Shown in pieces: positions 1-8,924 of a stretch of 64,000 nucleotides of DNA. This DNA comes from Bacteroidales bacterium. GTDB taxonomy: Bacteria > Bacteroidota > Bacteroidia > Bacteroidales > FEN-979. A model generated the notes under the pieces. The model searched no databases, was not told the origin of the DNA, and was given only the letters and a program-made list of their open reading frames with translations. A program made the translations under genes and the position numbers. Each line of letters begins with the position of its first letter. The stretch's first letter is position 1. The DNA lies in contig JALNWE010000001.1 in assembly GCA_023231065.1 (NCBI GenBank), positions 1 through 64,000 of the forward strand, in the 5' to 3' direction.

Positions 1-111
1 ACCAATGCTTGGGTATACCCATATTATTATGATCACCAATACTATGAATCCAATGGATATTTTCCTCAAGCCGGAATCAATTTCCTTTTTGGTATATCCC
101 TAAAAATCTGA
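1..111 (+). CDS. C-terminal end of an outer-membrane beta-barrel protein (partial)
   Basis: Only the last 36 codons lie in the window; the frame is open from base 1 to a TGA at 109-111. The peptide is rich in Tyr and Phe and ends in FLFGISLKI. This alternating hydrophobic pattern with a terminal hydrophobic residue is typical of the last strand of Bacteroidota outer-membrane barrels such as TonB-dependent receptors. The exact family cannot be decided from this fragment. It is followed by about 77 bases before the M16 peptidase. Confidence 0.55.
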   Translation, partial: TNAWVYPYYYDHQYYESNGYFPQAGINFLFGISLKI

Positions 112-188
112 TGAAAAAGCTTGTAAAATCAGGAGAAAATTGATAATCTTGCATTTCAGTTTTCTGAGTATATCTTTAATCATCTCCC

Positions 189-3011
189 ATGAAAAAGCAT
201 TTTCTTGAACATTTGATGTTTGGCGGTCTTCTTTTGGGCACCTTTGCCCTTTACGGCCAGAACGTAGAGGTAGACCTTTCGTCCCCCATTGTATCTGATC
301 CCATGGTTAAAACAGGCAGATTGGATAATGGCTTAATATATTATATCCGGCAAAATAAAAAACCGGAAAATCGAGTTGAGTTACGCCTCGTTGTTAATGC
401 AGGATCTATTCTTGAAAACGACGATCAGCAAGGTCTGGCTCATTTCATGGAACACATGAACTTCAATGGTACTAAAACATTTCCCAAAAACGAATTGATT
501 GATTTTTTGCAAAAAACAGGTGTCAAATTTGGTGCGGATATTAATGCTTATACAAGTTTTGATGAAACGGTATATATGTTGCAACTTCCAACCGATGACA
601 GTTCCTTGGTAATAAAGGGTTTTCAGGTGTTGGAAGACTGGGCCCACAATGCTTTGCTCGATGACAAGGAAATAGACAAGGAACGAGGGATAATCGTTGA
701 GGAATGGCGGTTGGGTTTAGGGGCCAGGGATCGAATGATGAAACAATACTTTCCGGTGATTTTTAAGGATTCGCATTATGCAGAACGACTCCCGATCGGT
801 AAAGTTGAAATCATTGAACAGTTTAAGCATGATGCCCTCCGGAACTTTTACCATGACTGGTACCGTCCCGATCTTCAGGCTGTAATTGTGGTTGGAGACA
901 TTGATCCGGTGGTTACTGAAGCCCGTATTAAAGAACATTTTTCGAACATCCAGAATCCTCCCCAGCAAAGAGAGCGGAAAGAATATACCGTTCCATCGAA
1001 TAATTTACCCCTTGTGGCTGTTACAACCGACAAAGAAGCGACCAACAATGTGGTTCTCATATTCTATAAACACCCTTCCAAAGAATTCAATACCCTGGCT
1101 GATTTCAGATACCAGCTATTAGCTCAATTATATACGGGTATGCTGAATAACCGGCTGAATGAAATTTCTCAAAAGCCCGAATCTCCTTATATCTATGCCG
1201 CCAGCAATTACGGTAAGTTTTTAGCCAGGACCAACGATGCCTATATGATGACAGCTTTATCCAAAGAGAACACCATTGATCAAAGTCTGAAAACCATTCT
1301 GGAAGAAAACCAAAGAGTGAAAAAGTTCGGATTCACCCCTACTGAATTTGAACGGCAAAAGGAGGAGATCATGAGCATATATGATAAGGCTTCCAAAGAG
1401 TTCGACAAAATTGAATCTTCAAAACTTGCTGGCGAGTATGTTGATAATTTTCTAGTGGGGGATGCCTATCCCAGCGCCAGAAAAAAATTATTGTATGTGA
1501 TACACATGTTACCCGATATTAAACTTGAAGAGATCAATGCCCTGGCCAATGCCTGGGTTACCGATACCAATATGGCCATGGTCGTGATGGCTCCAGATAA
1601 GGAAAACGTGAAGGTCCCTACCAAAGAACAATTGCTTGAAGTTGTAAATCAGACAAAGACGGCTGACTTACAACCATATTTTGATAATTTTAAAGAGGAA
1701 CCACTGGTAAGCAAAGAACTGGTATCCGGAAACATTGTCAAACAAACTGCCAATAAGGAAATCGGATTCACAGAGCTGAAGTTATCAAACGGAGTTACCG
1801 TGGTTTTAAAACCAACAGTCTTTAAGAATGATGAAATTCTGTTATCTGCTTATTCCCTGGGCGGAAATTCTCTTTATCCTGATAAGGATTTCATGTCAGC
1901 GAACTATGCTTCTCAAATTATCAGTATGAGCGGTGCGGGAAATTTCGACAACATCGAATTGGAGAAGAAACTCAAGGGGAAAAATCTCCGGCTCAATCCT
2001 TATATTGATGATGTGCGCCAGGGCATACATGGAAACAGTACCCCCAAAGACTTTGAGACACTCCTTCAGCTGGTATATTTGTACTACAACTATCCCCGGA
2101 AAGATACAACTGCTTTTGATGCCTTTATTTCGCAGATGAGTAATCAAATGAAGTTCATGAAAAGCAACCCGATCATGACATTTTATGATACCCTGTTCAA
2201 ATCGGTCTATCCGGGCTTCAAACGGCTTGTTGTTTTTCCAAGTGAAAGTCAGCTCAATGAAATCAAACTGGATGATTTATTCCGTATTTACCAGGACCGG
2301 TTTGCAGATGCCAGCGGAACGAAATTTATCATTGTCGGGAATTTCGATGTAGATTCCATCACACCCCTTATCACAAAATATCTTGGCAACCTTCCCGGAC
2401 TTAATAAAAATGAGAGCTTTAAAGACGTCTCTCCGAAATTTCCTGATAGAATTACAAGTTTGACGTTTAATAAAGGGACTGATCCTCAAAGTATGGTTGG
2501 AATGGTATTTTCCAAAAAATTTGAATGGAACCAGGATAATTTATTGGCCATCAGTGTTCTAAAAGAGATACTCTCCATCAAGCTGGTCGAAGTTATCCGT
2601 GAAAAACTGAGCGGTGTATATTCTCCGCAAATTATGCTAAACCCAGAACATTATCCCCAGTCGCAATACCAGATGATCATCATGTTCGGATGCTCACCAG
2701 CTACTACCAATAAACTCACTAAAGCAGTTTTAGGCGAAATTAAAAAGATCTATAAAAAAGGACCAACTCCTGTAGACCTGCAGAAAGCACAGGAATCACT
2801 GATCCGTGAAAGGGAAATCAGCCTGGAAAAGAATGAATTCTGGCAAGGGAAGCTGGAATCTATTTATTATGATGATTTAGATGTTGCTTCCATTCTCAAT
2901 TTCAAGGAAAGAGTTAACGCGTTGACGGTTCAGAATCTTCAAAAATCCTTTGAATCCCTCATCGATCCGGGCAATTATGTTCGGGTTGTATTGATGCCAG
3001 AAAAAAAATAA
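189..3011 (+). CDS. M16 family zinc metallopeptidase (pitrilysin/insulinase type)
   Basis: This 940-residue protein begins with a signal peptide (charged start, hydrophobic segment to about residue 22, ending ALYGQ) and is therefore probably periplasmic or outer-membrane associated. The inverted zinc motif HxxEH is present as HFMEH, with H85, E88 and H89; a further acidic patch (IIVEEW, near residue 165) probably supplies the third zinc ligand. Length and layout fit the two-half M16 fold, an active N-terminal half and an inactive C-terminal half starting near residue 530. Family members degrade peptides. Substrate is unknown. The stop codon directly abuts the GTG start of smpB, so the two are probably co-transcribed. 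Confidence 0.9.
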   Translation: MKKHFLEHLMFGGLLLGTFALYGQNVEVDLSSPIVSDPMVKTGRLDNGLIYYIRQNKKPENRVELRLVVNAGSILENDDQQGLAHFMEHMNFNGTKTFPKNELIDFLQKTGVKFGADINAYTSFDETVYMLQLPTDDSSLVIKGFQVLEDWAHNALLDDKEIDKERGIIVEEWRLGLGARDRMMKQYFPVIFKDSHYAERLPIGKVEIIEQFKHDALRNFYHDWYRPDLQAVIVVGDIDPVVTEARIKEHFSNIQNPPQQRERKEYTVPSNNLPLVAVTTDKEATNNVVLIFYKHPSKEFNTLADFRYQLLAQLYTGMLNNRLNEISQKPESPYIYAASNYGKFLARTNDAYMMTALSKENTIDQSLKTILEENQRVKKFGFTPTEFERQKEEIMSIYDKASKEFDKIESSKLAGEYVDNFLVGDAYPSARKKLLYVIHMLPDIKLEEINALANAWVTDTNMAMVVMAPDKENVKVPTKEQLLEVVNQTKTADLQPYFDNFKEEPLVSKELVSGNIVKQTANKEIGFTELKLSNGVTVVLKPTVFKNDEILLSAYSLGGNSLYPDKDFMSANYASQIISMSGAGNFDNIELEKKLKGKNLRLNPYIDDVRQGIHGNSTPKDFETLLQLVYLYYNYPRKDTTAFDAFISQMSNQMKFMKSNPIMTFYDTLFKSVYPGFKRLVVFPSESQLNEIKLDDLFRIYQDRFADASGTKFIIVGNFDVDSITPLITKYLGNLPGLNKNESFKDVSPKFPDRITSLTFNKGTDPQSMVGMVFSKKFEWNQDNLLAISVLKEILSIKLVEVIREKLSGVYSPQIMLNPEHYPQSQYQMIIMFGCSPATTNKLTKAVLGEIKKIYKKGPTPVDLQKAQESLIREREISLEKNEFWQGKLESIYYDDLDVASILNFKERVNALTVQNLQKSFESLIDPGNYVRVVLMPEKK

Positions 3012-3455
3012 GTGGAAAAGCAGGTCACCATAAAAAACAAACGTGCATCCCATGAGTTCTTTCTCGTACAGGAATTTGTTGCCGGTATCCAACTCACCGG
3101 GACTGAAATCAAATCGATCCGTGATGGAAAAGCTTCCCTCGTAGACGGTTATTGTACTTTTACCGGGAATGAATTGTTTATCAGGAATATGCATATTGCT
3201 GAATATTCAATGGGGACTCATTATAACCATGAGCCCAAGCGGGACAGGAAACTCCTGTTAACTAAACGGGAATTAAAAAAACTAGCAATCAAAGCAAAAG
3301 AACGTGGTTTTACCATCATACCTGTTGTTCTTTTCATTAATGAGAAAGGATTTGCCAAACTAACGATCGCTTTAGCGCGAGGAAAGCACGCATATGATAA
3401 ACGGGAAACCTTAAAACAAAAGGATATGCAAAGAGAGATTGACAAAAGCCGCTAA
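3012..3455 (+). CDS. smpB: SsrA-binding protein SmpB
   Basis: SmpB binds tmRNA and delivers it to stalled ribosomes for trans-translation. The 147-residue product has the family length and conserved blocks: NKRASHEFF near the start, [14 protein letters not shown] at about 30-43, HYNHEP at about 70, and the basic C-terminal tail ([15 protein letters not shown]) that occupies the mRNA channel. The start is a GTG immediately after the TAA of the M16 peptidase; no in-frame ATG lies nearby. Zero spacing suggests translational coupling with the upstream gene. Confidence 0.95.
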   Translation: MEKQVTIKNKRASHEFFLVQEFVAGIQLTGTEIKSIRDGKASLVDGYCTFTGNELFIRNMHIAEYSMGTHYNHEPKRDRKLLLTKRELKKLAIKAKERGFTIIPVVLFINEKGFAKLTIALARGKHAYDKRETLKQKDMQREIDKSR

Positions 3456-3510
3456 AAAAGAAGTGAAGAGATAAAAAAACGGGAATGACTTATAAATAAA
3501 TTGAAATTCT

Positions 3511-4077
3511 ATGATTAAGAACAGAAATATCTGGGCTATCCTTATTATTTTATTCCTTGGTAATACCTCCCTCCTTTTTGCTCAGGATTCTCAGAAACCA
3601 TCAGGCAAAGCGGCAAGTATTAAATGGTATTCATTTGAAGAGGCTTATAAACTCAATAAAAAGAAACCCAGGATGATGGTTGTTGATATTTATACAGAAT
3701 GGTGTGGCTGGTGTAAGAAAATGGATTCTGAAACCTTTGCAAATCCTGTTATTGCTGATTATATGAGCAAGAATTTCTATTGTGTCAAACTGGACGCCGA
3801 AAGAAAGGACACGGTTATTATTGACAGTACGACTTTTATTAACCCCAACCCGACAAATAAAAGAAGCGCCCATCAGCTGGCAGTTGATTTATTACGCGGG
3901 AAAATGTCGTACCCTTCTTATGTTTTTTTAAACGAAAAGGGGCAGATGATAAATGTTGTCCCGGGGTTTCATACTCCTTCGGAGTTTGAATCCATTCTTC
4001 ATTATTTCGGAGAGAATGCCTATGAAAAATTGAAATGGGATGAATTTAAAACCGGATTCCAGGGGACAGTCAAATAG
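3511..4077 (+). CDS. Secreted thioredoxin-fold protein
   Basis: The 188-residue protein has an N-terminal signal peptide (hydrophobic residues 7-24, ending LLFAQ) and a thioredoxin-like domain with a CxxC redox site in EWCGWCKKM at about residues 64-72. It resembles the Thioredoxin_7/DUF255-like secreted proteins of Bacteroidota, which probably act as periplasmic thiol-disulfide reductases or folding factors. The substrate is unknown. A strong hairpin begins at its stop codon, so transcription probably ends here. Confidence 0.8.
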   Translation: MIKNRNIWAILIILFLGNTSLLFAQDSQKPSGKAASIKWYSFEEAYKLNKKKPRMMVVDIYTEWCGWCKKMDSETFANPVIADYMSKNFYCVKLDAERKDTVIIDSTTFINPNPTNKRSAHQLAVDLLRGKMSYPSYVFLNEKGQMINVVPGFHTPSEFESILHYFGENAYEKLKWDEFKTGFQGTVK

Positions 4078-4104
4078 AAAAGGCTGCGACATGCAGCCTT
4101 TTCT
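4076..4104. terminator. Bidirectional rho-independent terminator
   Basis: Perfect inverted repeat AGAAAAGGCTGC / GCAGCCTTTTCT with a 5-base loop. The GGCTGC stem is flanked by A4 on the left and T4 on the right, so it can act on both strands: for the thioredoxin-fold gene (+) and for tRNA-His (-). Confidence 0.85.
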
Positions 4105-4107
4105 GAG

Positions 4108-4182
4108 GGTGGAAGATGGGGCTCGAACCCACGACCTATAGATCCACAATCTATCGCTCTAACCAACTGAGCTACGACCACC
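4108..4182 (-). tRNA. tRNA-His (anticodon GTG)
   Basis: The reverse strand folds as a tRNA: D-arm AGCTCAGTTGGTTAGAGC, perfect anticodon stem ATAGA/TCTAT around loop TTGTGGA (anticodon GTG), and T-arm GTGGG-TTCGAGC-CCCAT. An extra 5' G (position -1) pairing with C73 is the histidine identity feature. The acceptor stem as read has two adjacent pyrimidine-pyrimidine mismatches (positions 5-68 T:T and 6-67 C:T). The 3' CCA is not encoded. Confidence 0.9.
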
Positions 4183-4186
4183 ATGT

Positions 4187-5347
4187 TTGAGCCTGCAAAA
4201 GTATAAAAAAAATTGTATTTATCAAGACCCGATATCCTCTCATTTGTTTTTTAAAAGACAAAATAAATATGGCTCTTTTTCCCTCTCTGTTGTTGCCTGG
4301 GAAAAATTCAAAAAAAACAAGCTCGGACTGGGCTCTTTACTTTTTATCCTTTTTGCAACATTAATAGCCGTTTTGGGATATCTGATCACACCCGATCATA
4401 CTCCATTTGCCAATGATCAATATCTGGAGTTGGGTTTGAAAAAACCCGGGTTTTCTGTTCTCATGTTACCTATCAAAAAAACAGCTGAAGTTAAAACCGC
4501 CAATTTCGTCCATTCCATGTTTTTTGGTAAGGAAAATTTACAGGAATATATACCCGTGAGATCATTTCTGACTCAGGGAAACCGTTTATACTATTTAGAA
4601 TATAGCGCTTTACCAGGTGATCCTTACCTGGTTAAATCGATCCTCAACGATCCCTCCCACCCACCCTTCAGGAAAACTTTCTGGATGGGAACAGACCGGT
4701 TTGGGCGTGACTATTTAAGTCAACTGATGATTGGTACCAGAGTCAGCATTTCGGTTGGATTCATCTCTGTTTTCATATCCCTGGTTATTGGGATCCTGAT
4801 CGGATCGCTGGGAGGGTTTTATCGCGGGAAGGTAGACAATTTCGTGATGTGGATTATCAATGTTGTATGGTCGATACCCACATTACTCCTTGTCATAGCT
4901 ATAACCTTTGCATTGGGTAAAGGTTTCTGGCAGGTATTTATTGCTGTCGGGCTGACAATGTGGGTAGAAGTTGCGAGGGTAGTCAGGGGACAGATATTAA
5001 GTATCCGGGAAAAAGAATTCGTGGAAGCTGCGCGCGCCCTTGGATTTTCAGATTTCAGGATCATTTTTCACCATATTCTTCCCAATGTGATGGCTGCCGT
5101 TATCGTCATATCGGCAGCTAATTTTGCATCTGCTATCCTTATGGAAGCAGGTCTGAGCTTTCTTGGTCTTGGTGTTCAGCCACCTGTCCCATCATGGGGA
5201 TCCATGATTAAAGAAAACTATGGATATATTGTATTGGATTATGCTTACCTGGCTATCCTTCCTGGTATTGCCATCATGTTAATGGTACTGGCATTCATGT
5301 TGATCGGGAACGCACTTCGCGACGCCCTGGATGTAAGGATAACATGA
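4187..5347 (+). CDS. ABC transporter permease, DppC/OppC type
   Basis: This is an inner-membrane permease of the peptide/nickel family. The first transmembrane helix (GSLLFILFATLIAVLGYLI) follows the family's usual FKKNKLG lead-in. A roughly 100-residue extracytoplasmic loop precedes the core domain from FWMGTDRFGRDYLSQL onward, with further helices and the EAARALGFSDFRIIFHHILPN coupling (EAA) loop. No ATG lies near the N-terminus. The frame opens with TTG at 4187, only 4 bases from the tRNA-His 5' end, and another TTG at 4244 (giving MFFKRQNKYG...) fits the family N-terminus better, so the start is uncertain. No DppB, substrate-binding protein or ATPase gene is adjacent, which is unusual for this family. 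Confidence 0.85.
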   Translation: MSLQKYKKNCIYQDPISSHLFFKRQNKYGSFSLSVVAWEKFKKNKLGLGSLLFILFATLIAVLGYLITPDHTPFANDQYLELGLKKPGFSVLMLPIKKTAEVKTANFVHSMFFGKENLQEYIPVRSFLTQGNRLYYLEYSALPGDPYLVKSILNDPSHPPFRKTFWMGTDRFGRDYLSQLMIGTRVSISVGFISVFISLVIGILIGSLGGFYRGKVDNFVMWIINVVWSIPTLLLVIAITFALGKGFWQVFIAVGLTMWVEVARVVRGQILSIREKEFVEAARALGFSDFRIIFHHILPNVMAAVIVISAANFASAILMEAGLSFLGLGVQPPVPSWGSMIKENYGYIVLDYAYLAILPGIAIMLMVLAFMLIGNALRDALDVRIT

Positions 5348-5380
5348 CCCCAGTGATATTCAAGTCGATTTGATGATGGT

Positions 5381-6841
5381 TTAAGGGCAAGCCATTGGTA
5401 TTTTGATATTCCTGCATTTACCAGCCAGGATAAAATATCTGACCGAAAAATAAAAATCAAGTCCTGTAAAGTCCTTCCAGCTAAAAAATCCACCCAGATT
5501 ATCTGTTCCTATTGTAAACCCGTAAAACCTTAAAGATGCCCCAACCCTTGGCCAGGTAAAATCGTACAGGGAAACGGGAAAACTAGCTTCAAACCATTCG
5601 CTTTCATACCGTGGCGTGATTGATATCTGTGAGGGACGGACGATGGATTGTTTTCCCATGTTCAATCCATATAAAAAACTGGCGTTGATAAACCAGTTAT
5701 TCTTGATATGATAGTCAAATTGAAAACTCAGGGTTGTCGGTAGAAAGATGAAGAATTTGTTATCTGCATACAATGAAGTTGTATCCTGGTAAAACTTATA
5801 ACTGACTGTGTCAAGGAATTTTTGGATATTCGAAAAATCAAATCGGTTGAGATGCTCCCAAAATGCAGGTTTGTTATCAATCTTCAACTTCTCAGCGTTG
5901 TCATTAAACCTGATCCCACCAAAATCAATCAATGCCAGGCCGAGCCTGTAAATATAATTCTCATATTGTTGTGAGCAAGCTGTCGAAAAATATTGTTTCT
6001 GGTGGTGGGGCGACAAACGGGTATAGGTCAATCCAATATCCAAACCAAATCCTTTTCCTTTTATTATCGGGTCCATTTCAAATTCATTGGAAGAATAATT
6101 TAATGGCAATGATAATCCCGCATCCAGCGTCAATGATCGGATGTCCATAGTCGAATCATTTAAAGCTGTATAATCCATATGATCAACGTTAATAAATATC
6201 CCTCCTGCGCTATAAAGGCGTTTGATATTTATTCCAGCAGAAATTTTATCATTTCCTTCGGCATATATTGTATAGGCATATGCCAGGCCTATCTCACTCC
6301 AGACCATGCCTGATCCTAAAAATGGAGTATCATCATTATAAGCAATGTTATGTTGAGGCAGGTAATTCAACCCCCGGAGAGCAAAATTTGCAATATCATA
6401 GGGTATTTTCCGCATGGAAAACACTGTCCTGATTGCTGTATTGATAGCAAAAGCATGATGTCTCCAGATCATCATGGCTCCAGGGCCATTGATTTGTATA
6501 TTAATAAAGGCATTTTTGGGCTTGGTATTATCATACATATAAAAGTATCGGTCTTCCGTTCCATACGTCTCCTTATGAGAAGGAAATTCATAGCCCGGAG
6601 TAAAAAAATTGGAGAACCGGTAATCATCTTTTGAAAGATATATGGCATTATTATCTATAAAAACATTTGATCCTATTAAACGGATATCAAAATAAATTTT
6701 GGAATTCAGGAGGGCGCTGGGGTTAAGCTGTAAGCTGTTTATTCCAGCATAATTACCCAGGACAGAACCTAACATATCCTGACTAAAAGAATTGATCTGA
6801 AGGAAAAGAAAAGCTAAAATACAAGTAAACTGTTTCATCAA
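5381..6841 (-). CDS. Outer-membrane protein, DUF5723-like
   Basis: The 486-residue protein has a signal peptide (KQFTCILAFLFLQINSFSQ) and a mature region rich in alternating aromatic/hydrophobic strands, as in a beta-barrel. The start of the mature part (NSLQLNPSALLNSK, DIRLIGSNVFIDNN, YLSKDD) is typical of the Bacteroidota DUF5723 family, whose function is unknown. It stands alone: convergent with the ABC permease and divergent from tpx. Family assignment is from recall of pattern only. Confidence 0.7.
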   Translation of the reverse strand: MMKQFTCILAFLFLQINSFSQDMLGSVLGNYAGINSLQLNPSALLNSKIYFDIRLIGSNVFIDNNAIYLSKDDYRFSNFFTPGYEFPSHKETYGTEDRYFYMYDNTKPKNAFINIQINGPGAMMIWRHHAFAINTAIRTVFSMRKIPYDIANFALRGLNYLPQHNIAYNDDTPFLGSGMVWSEIGLAYAYTIYAEGNDKISAGINIKRLYSAGGIFINVDHMDYTALNDSTMDIRSLTLDAGLSLPLNYSSNEFEMDPIIKGKGFGLDIGLTYTRLSPHHQKQYFSTACSQQYENYIYRLGLALIDFGGIRFNDNAEKLKIDNKPAFWEHLNRFDFSNIQKFLDTVSYKFYQDTTSLYADNKFFIFLPTTLSFQFDYHIKNNWFINASFLYGLNMGKQSIVRPSQISITPRYESEWFEASFPVSLYDFTWPRVGASLRFYGFTIGTDNLGGFFSWKDFTGLDFYFSVRYFILAGKCRNIKIPMACP

Positions 6842-6952
6842 GTATTACATAAACAAAGGATCTATGATCAGAAAAGCTAAAACAGCCCTATCAACAAGAA
6901 CCTTAACAAGTAATTATAGAACGGAAAATTAATGATAATAATACAATGTTAT

Positions 6953-6960
6953 TACCTTTG
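6953..6960 (+). promoter_or_regulatory. Bacteroidota -7 element for tpx
   Basis: TACCTTTG matches TAnnTTTG and lies 14 bases before the tpx ATG. No convincing -33 TTTG is seen. Confidence 0.5.
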
Positions 6961-6974
6961 TAAAAAAAAAAACT

Positions 6975-7475
6975 ATGGCAACAATCGCATTAAACGGAAC
7001 ACCGATACATACAAACGGAAGCCTTCCACAACCCGGACAAAAAGCTCCCGATTTTCTCCTTACACACACAGATCTTTCTGACTTTTCATTATCCCAATTA
7101 GCAGGAAAAAAAGTTGTGTTGAACATTTTTCCAAGTCTTGATACAGCGGTTTGTGCAACTTCAGTCAGAAAATTCAATGCCGAAGCTGAAAAACTGAAAA
7201 ACACTGTTGTTTTATGTATTTCAAAAGATCTCCCCTTTGCCCATTCACGGTTTTGTGCTGCAGAAGGATTAAAAAATGTTATTTCAGCTTCAGAGCTTCG
7301 AAATCAGGACTTTGGAAAGAAATATGGAGTATTGATACAAGATGGGCCCCTCGCTGGTTTGTTTTCGCGGGTCGTGATTGTGATTGACGAAAACGGGAAG
7401 GTTATTTATGCTGAACAGGTTCCCGACATTGTACAGGAGCCTAATTATGAAGCAGCGATAAAATCGTTGAAGTAA
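6975..7475 (+). CDS. tpx: Thiol peroxidase (Tpx)
   Basis: This atypical 2-Cys peroxiredoxin reduces hydrogen peroxide and alkyl hydroperoxides with thioredoxin as electron donor. The product is 166 residues, the normal family length. It shows the peroxidatic Cys60 in [16 protein letters not shown] and the resolving Cys94 in SRFCAAEG, spaced as in the family, plus the conserved N-terminal block [11 protein letters not shown]. It is monocistronic with its own promoter. In an anaerobe carrying oxygen-sensitive hydrogenases it probably gives basal peroxide defence. Confidence 0.95.
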   Translation: MATIALNGTPIHTNGSLPQPGQKAPDFLLTHTDLSDFSLSQLAGKKVVLNIFPSLDTAVCATSVRKFNAEAEKLKNTVVLCISKDLPFAHSRFCAAEGLKNVISASELRNQDFGKKYGVLIQDGPLAGLFSRVVIVIDENGKVIYAEQVPDIVQEPNYEAAIKSLK

Positions 7476-7505
7476 AATACATTACGCTCTTTTTATAAAA
7501 AATTG

Positions 7506-7513
7506 TAACTTTG
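7506..7513 (+). promoter_or_regulatory. -7 element upstream of tRNA-Leu
   Basis: TAACTTTG matches the Bacteroidota -7 consensus TAnnTTTG and lies 26 bases before the tRNA 5' end. Confidence 0.5.
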
Positions 7514-7539
7514 CACTCCTTTTAAAATTGGATCTGCAA

Positions 7540-7621
7540 GCGGATGTGGCGTAATTGGTAGCCGCGCAAGACTTAGGATCTTGTGCCTTTGGGCGTGGGG
7601 GTTCGAGTCCCTTCATCCGCA
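7540..7621 (+). tRNA. tRNA-Leu (anticodon TAG)
   Basis: The acceptor stem GCGGATG/CATCCGC is perfect and A73 is the discriminator. The anticodon arm CAAGA-CTTAGGA-TCTTG contains anticodon TAG. The T-arm is GGGGG-TTCGAGT-CCCTT. The long variable arm (TGCCTTTGGGCG) marks a class II leucine tRNA. The 3' CCA is not encoded. It lies just upstream of the trigger factor gene in the same direction. Confidence 0.95.
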
Positions 7622-7654
7622 CCTGATGTTTATTACATAAAACAATTAAAATTC

Positions 7655-8878
7655 ATGAACATTAACAAAGAAAGTACCGGTGAACACACCGCAACACTGA
7701 AAATCGAGATCGGACCTGCTGATTATCAGGAGACTGTTGAAAAACAAATTCATGATTACAAGCGTAAAGCCAATATTCCAGGCTTTCGCCCCGGCCATAT
7801 TCCGACAGGTTTAATAAAAAAAATGTATGGAAAAGCTATCTTGGCTGAAGAAGTCAATAAGCTTCTGTCAGATGGATTGCTCAATTATATCAAAGAAGAA
7901 AAAATTGATATTTTAGGGAATCCCTTACCGAACCTTGAAAAAAATGCCGCAGTTGATTTCGACACCCAGACTGATTTTGAATTTTATTTTGATCTGGGGC
8001 TGAGCCCGGAATTTACCCTTCATCTGGATAAAGGCCTTCAGGTTGAAAACTACATCATCAAGGTTGATGATATAATGGTTGACAAATATATTGAAGATAC
8101 CCGCAAAAGATATGGGAAACCAGCGCCAACGGAGGTTCAGGCTGACCCCGGGCCGACTGCACAGCCAGGTTCTGAAGAACCTGGGGAAAAATCTGCTGAG
8201 CAACCCGTCGTTATCCCAGCTGAATTAAATGTTGAGTTTTTCAAGCAAGTCTACCCGGGTATGGATATTGAAACAGAGGATTTGTTCCGTGAACAGGTGA
8301 GAAAAGATGCTGAATCAAGTTTTGTTTCTGAAACAGATAAACTCTTTTTCAATCAAGTCACTGAAACTTTGGTGAAAAACACGCAAATAGAAATGCCAGA
8401 CACTTTTTTGAAACGTTGGCTTCTTGAAAACAATGAAGGTAAATATACCCCGGAAGAAATAGAAAAAAATTACGACTCCTTTGCCGAATCCATGAAATGG
8501 CAACTCATCGAAAACAGGTTGATCCGTGATTTCGGTATTGAAGTCAAAGATGAAGACATCCGTCAATATATCCGAACATTCTTTTTACGTCAGGTCGTTC
8601 CCGGACCTTCCGATCCTGAAATGGAAAAGAGATATGAAGCTATCGTTGATAAATTCATGGAAAACAAGGAACAAGTACAGCGTATTAATGATCAACTCTA
8701 CAATGCAAAATTGCTGGACTTGTTCAAACAAAACATTACAATTGCGCCAAAGGAAGTTACTTATGAGGAATATATCAAGCTGGCTTCGTCGATGCATGAA
8801 CACGAGCATGAACATGAACATGAGCATGAGCATGAGCAAAGTATTGATACTATACACGATGACAAATCTGACATCTAA
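7655..8878 (+). CDS. tig: Trigger factor lacking the PPIase domain, with His-Glu tail
   Basis: Trigger factor is the ribosome-bound chaperone for nascent chains. The N-terminal ribosome-binding domain (residues 1 to about 145) includes the signature GFRPGHIPTGLIKKMYG. The C-terminal chaperone domain starts near PAELNVEFF and runs to about residue 380. Between RYGK and PAELN there are only about 36 residues, Pro/Glu/Gly-rich, where family members normally carry the roughly 90-residue FKBP-type prolyl isomerase domain. The protein ends in an alternating His-Glu tract followed by a short acidic end. ATG 7655 was chosen because an upstream in-frame extension runs into tRNA-Leu. It lies upstream of clpP and clpX in the classic tig-clpP-clpX order. 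Confidence 0.92.
   Translation: MNINKESTGEHTATLKIEIGPADYQETVEKQIHDYKRKANIPGFRPGHIPTGLIKKMYGKAILAEEVNKLLSDGLLNYIKEEKIDILGNPLPNLEKNAAVDFDTQTDFEFYFDLGLSPEFTLHLDKGLQVENYIIKVDDIMVDKYIEDTRKRYGKPAPTEVQADPGPTAQPGSEEPGEKSAEQPVVIPAELNVEFFKQVYPGMDIETEDLFREQVRKDAESSFVSETDKLFFNQVTETLVKNTQIEMPDTFLKRWLLENNEGKYTPEEIEKNYDSFAESMKWQLIENRLIRDFGIEVKDEDIRQYIRTFFLRQVVPGPSDPEMEKRYEAIVDKFMENKEQVQRINDQLYNAKLLDLFKQNITIAPKEVTYEEYIKLASSMHEHEHEHEHEHEHEQSIDTIHDDKSDI
8791..8838 (+). repeat. Hexamer repeat coding His-Glu
   Basis: Tandem repeats of the type CATGAR/CACGAG encode the alternating His-Glu tail of trigger factor. The short repeat unit is prone to copy-number slippage in frame. Confidence 0.8.
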
Positions 8879-8924
8879 TATCGGAATGTAACAGTTTAAA
8901 ATTCATTTGTAAATCAAGGTTAAA

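Noticed and set aside
3012..3194. Minus-strand gene over the smpB start
   Set aside because: It is the reverse of the M16 peptidase and smpB coding sequences; both of those are well supported.
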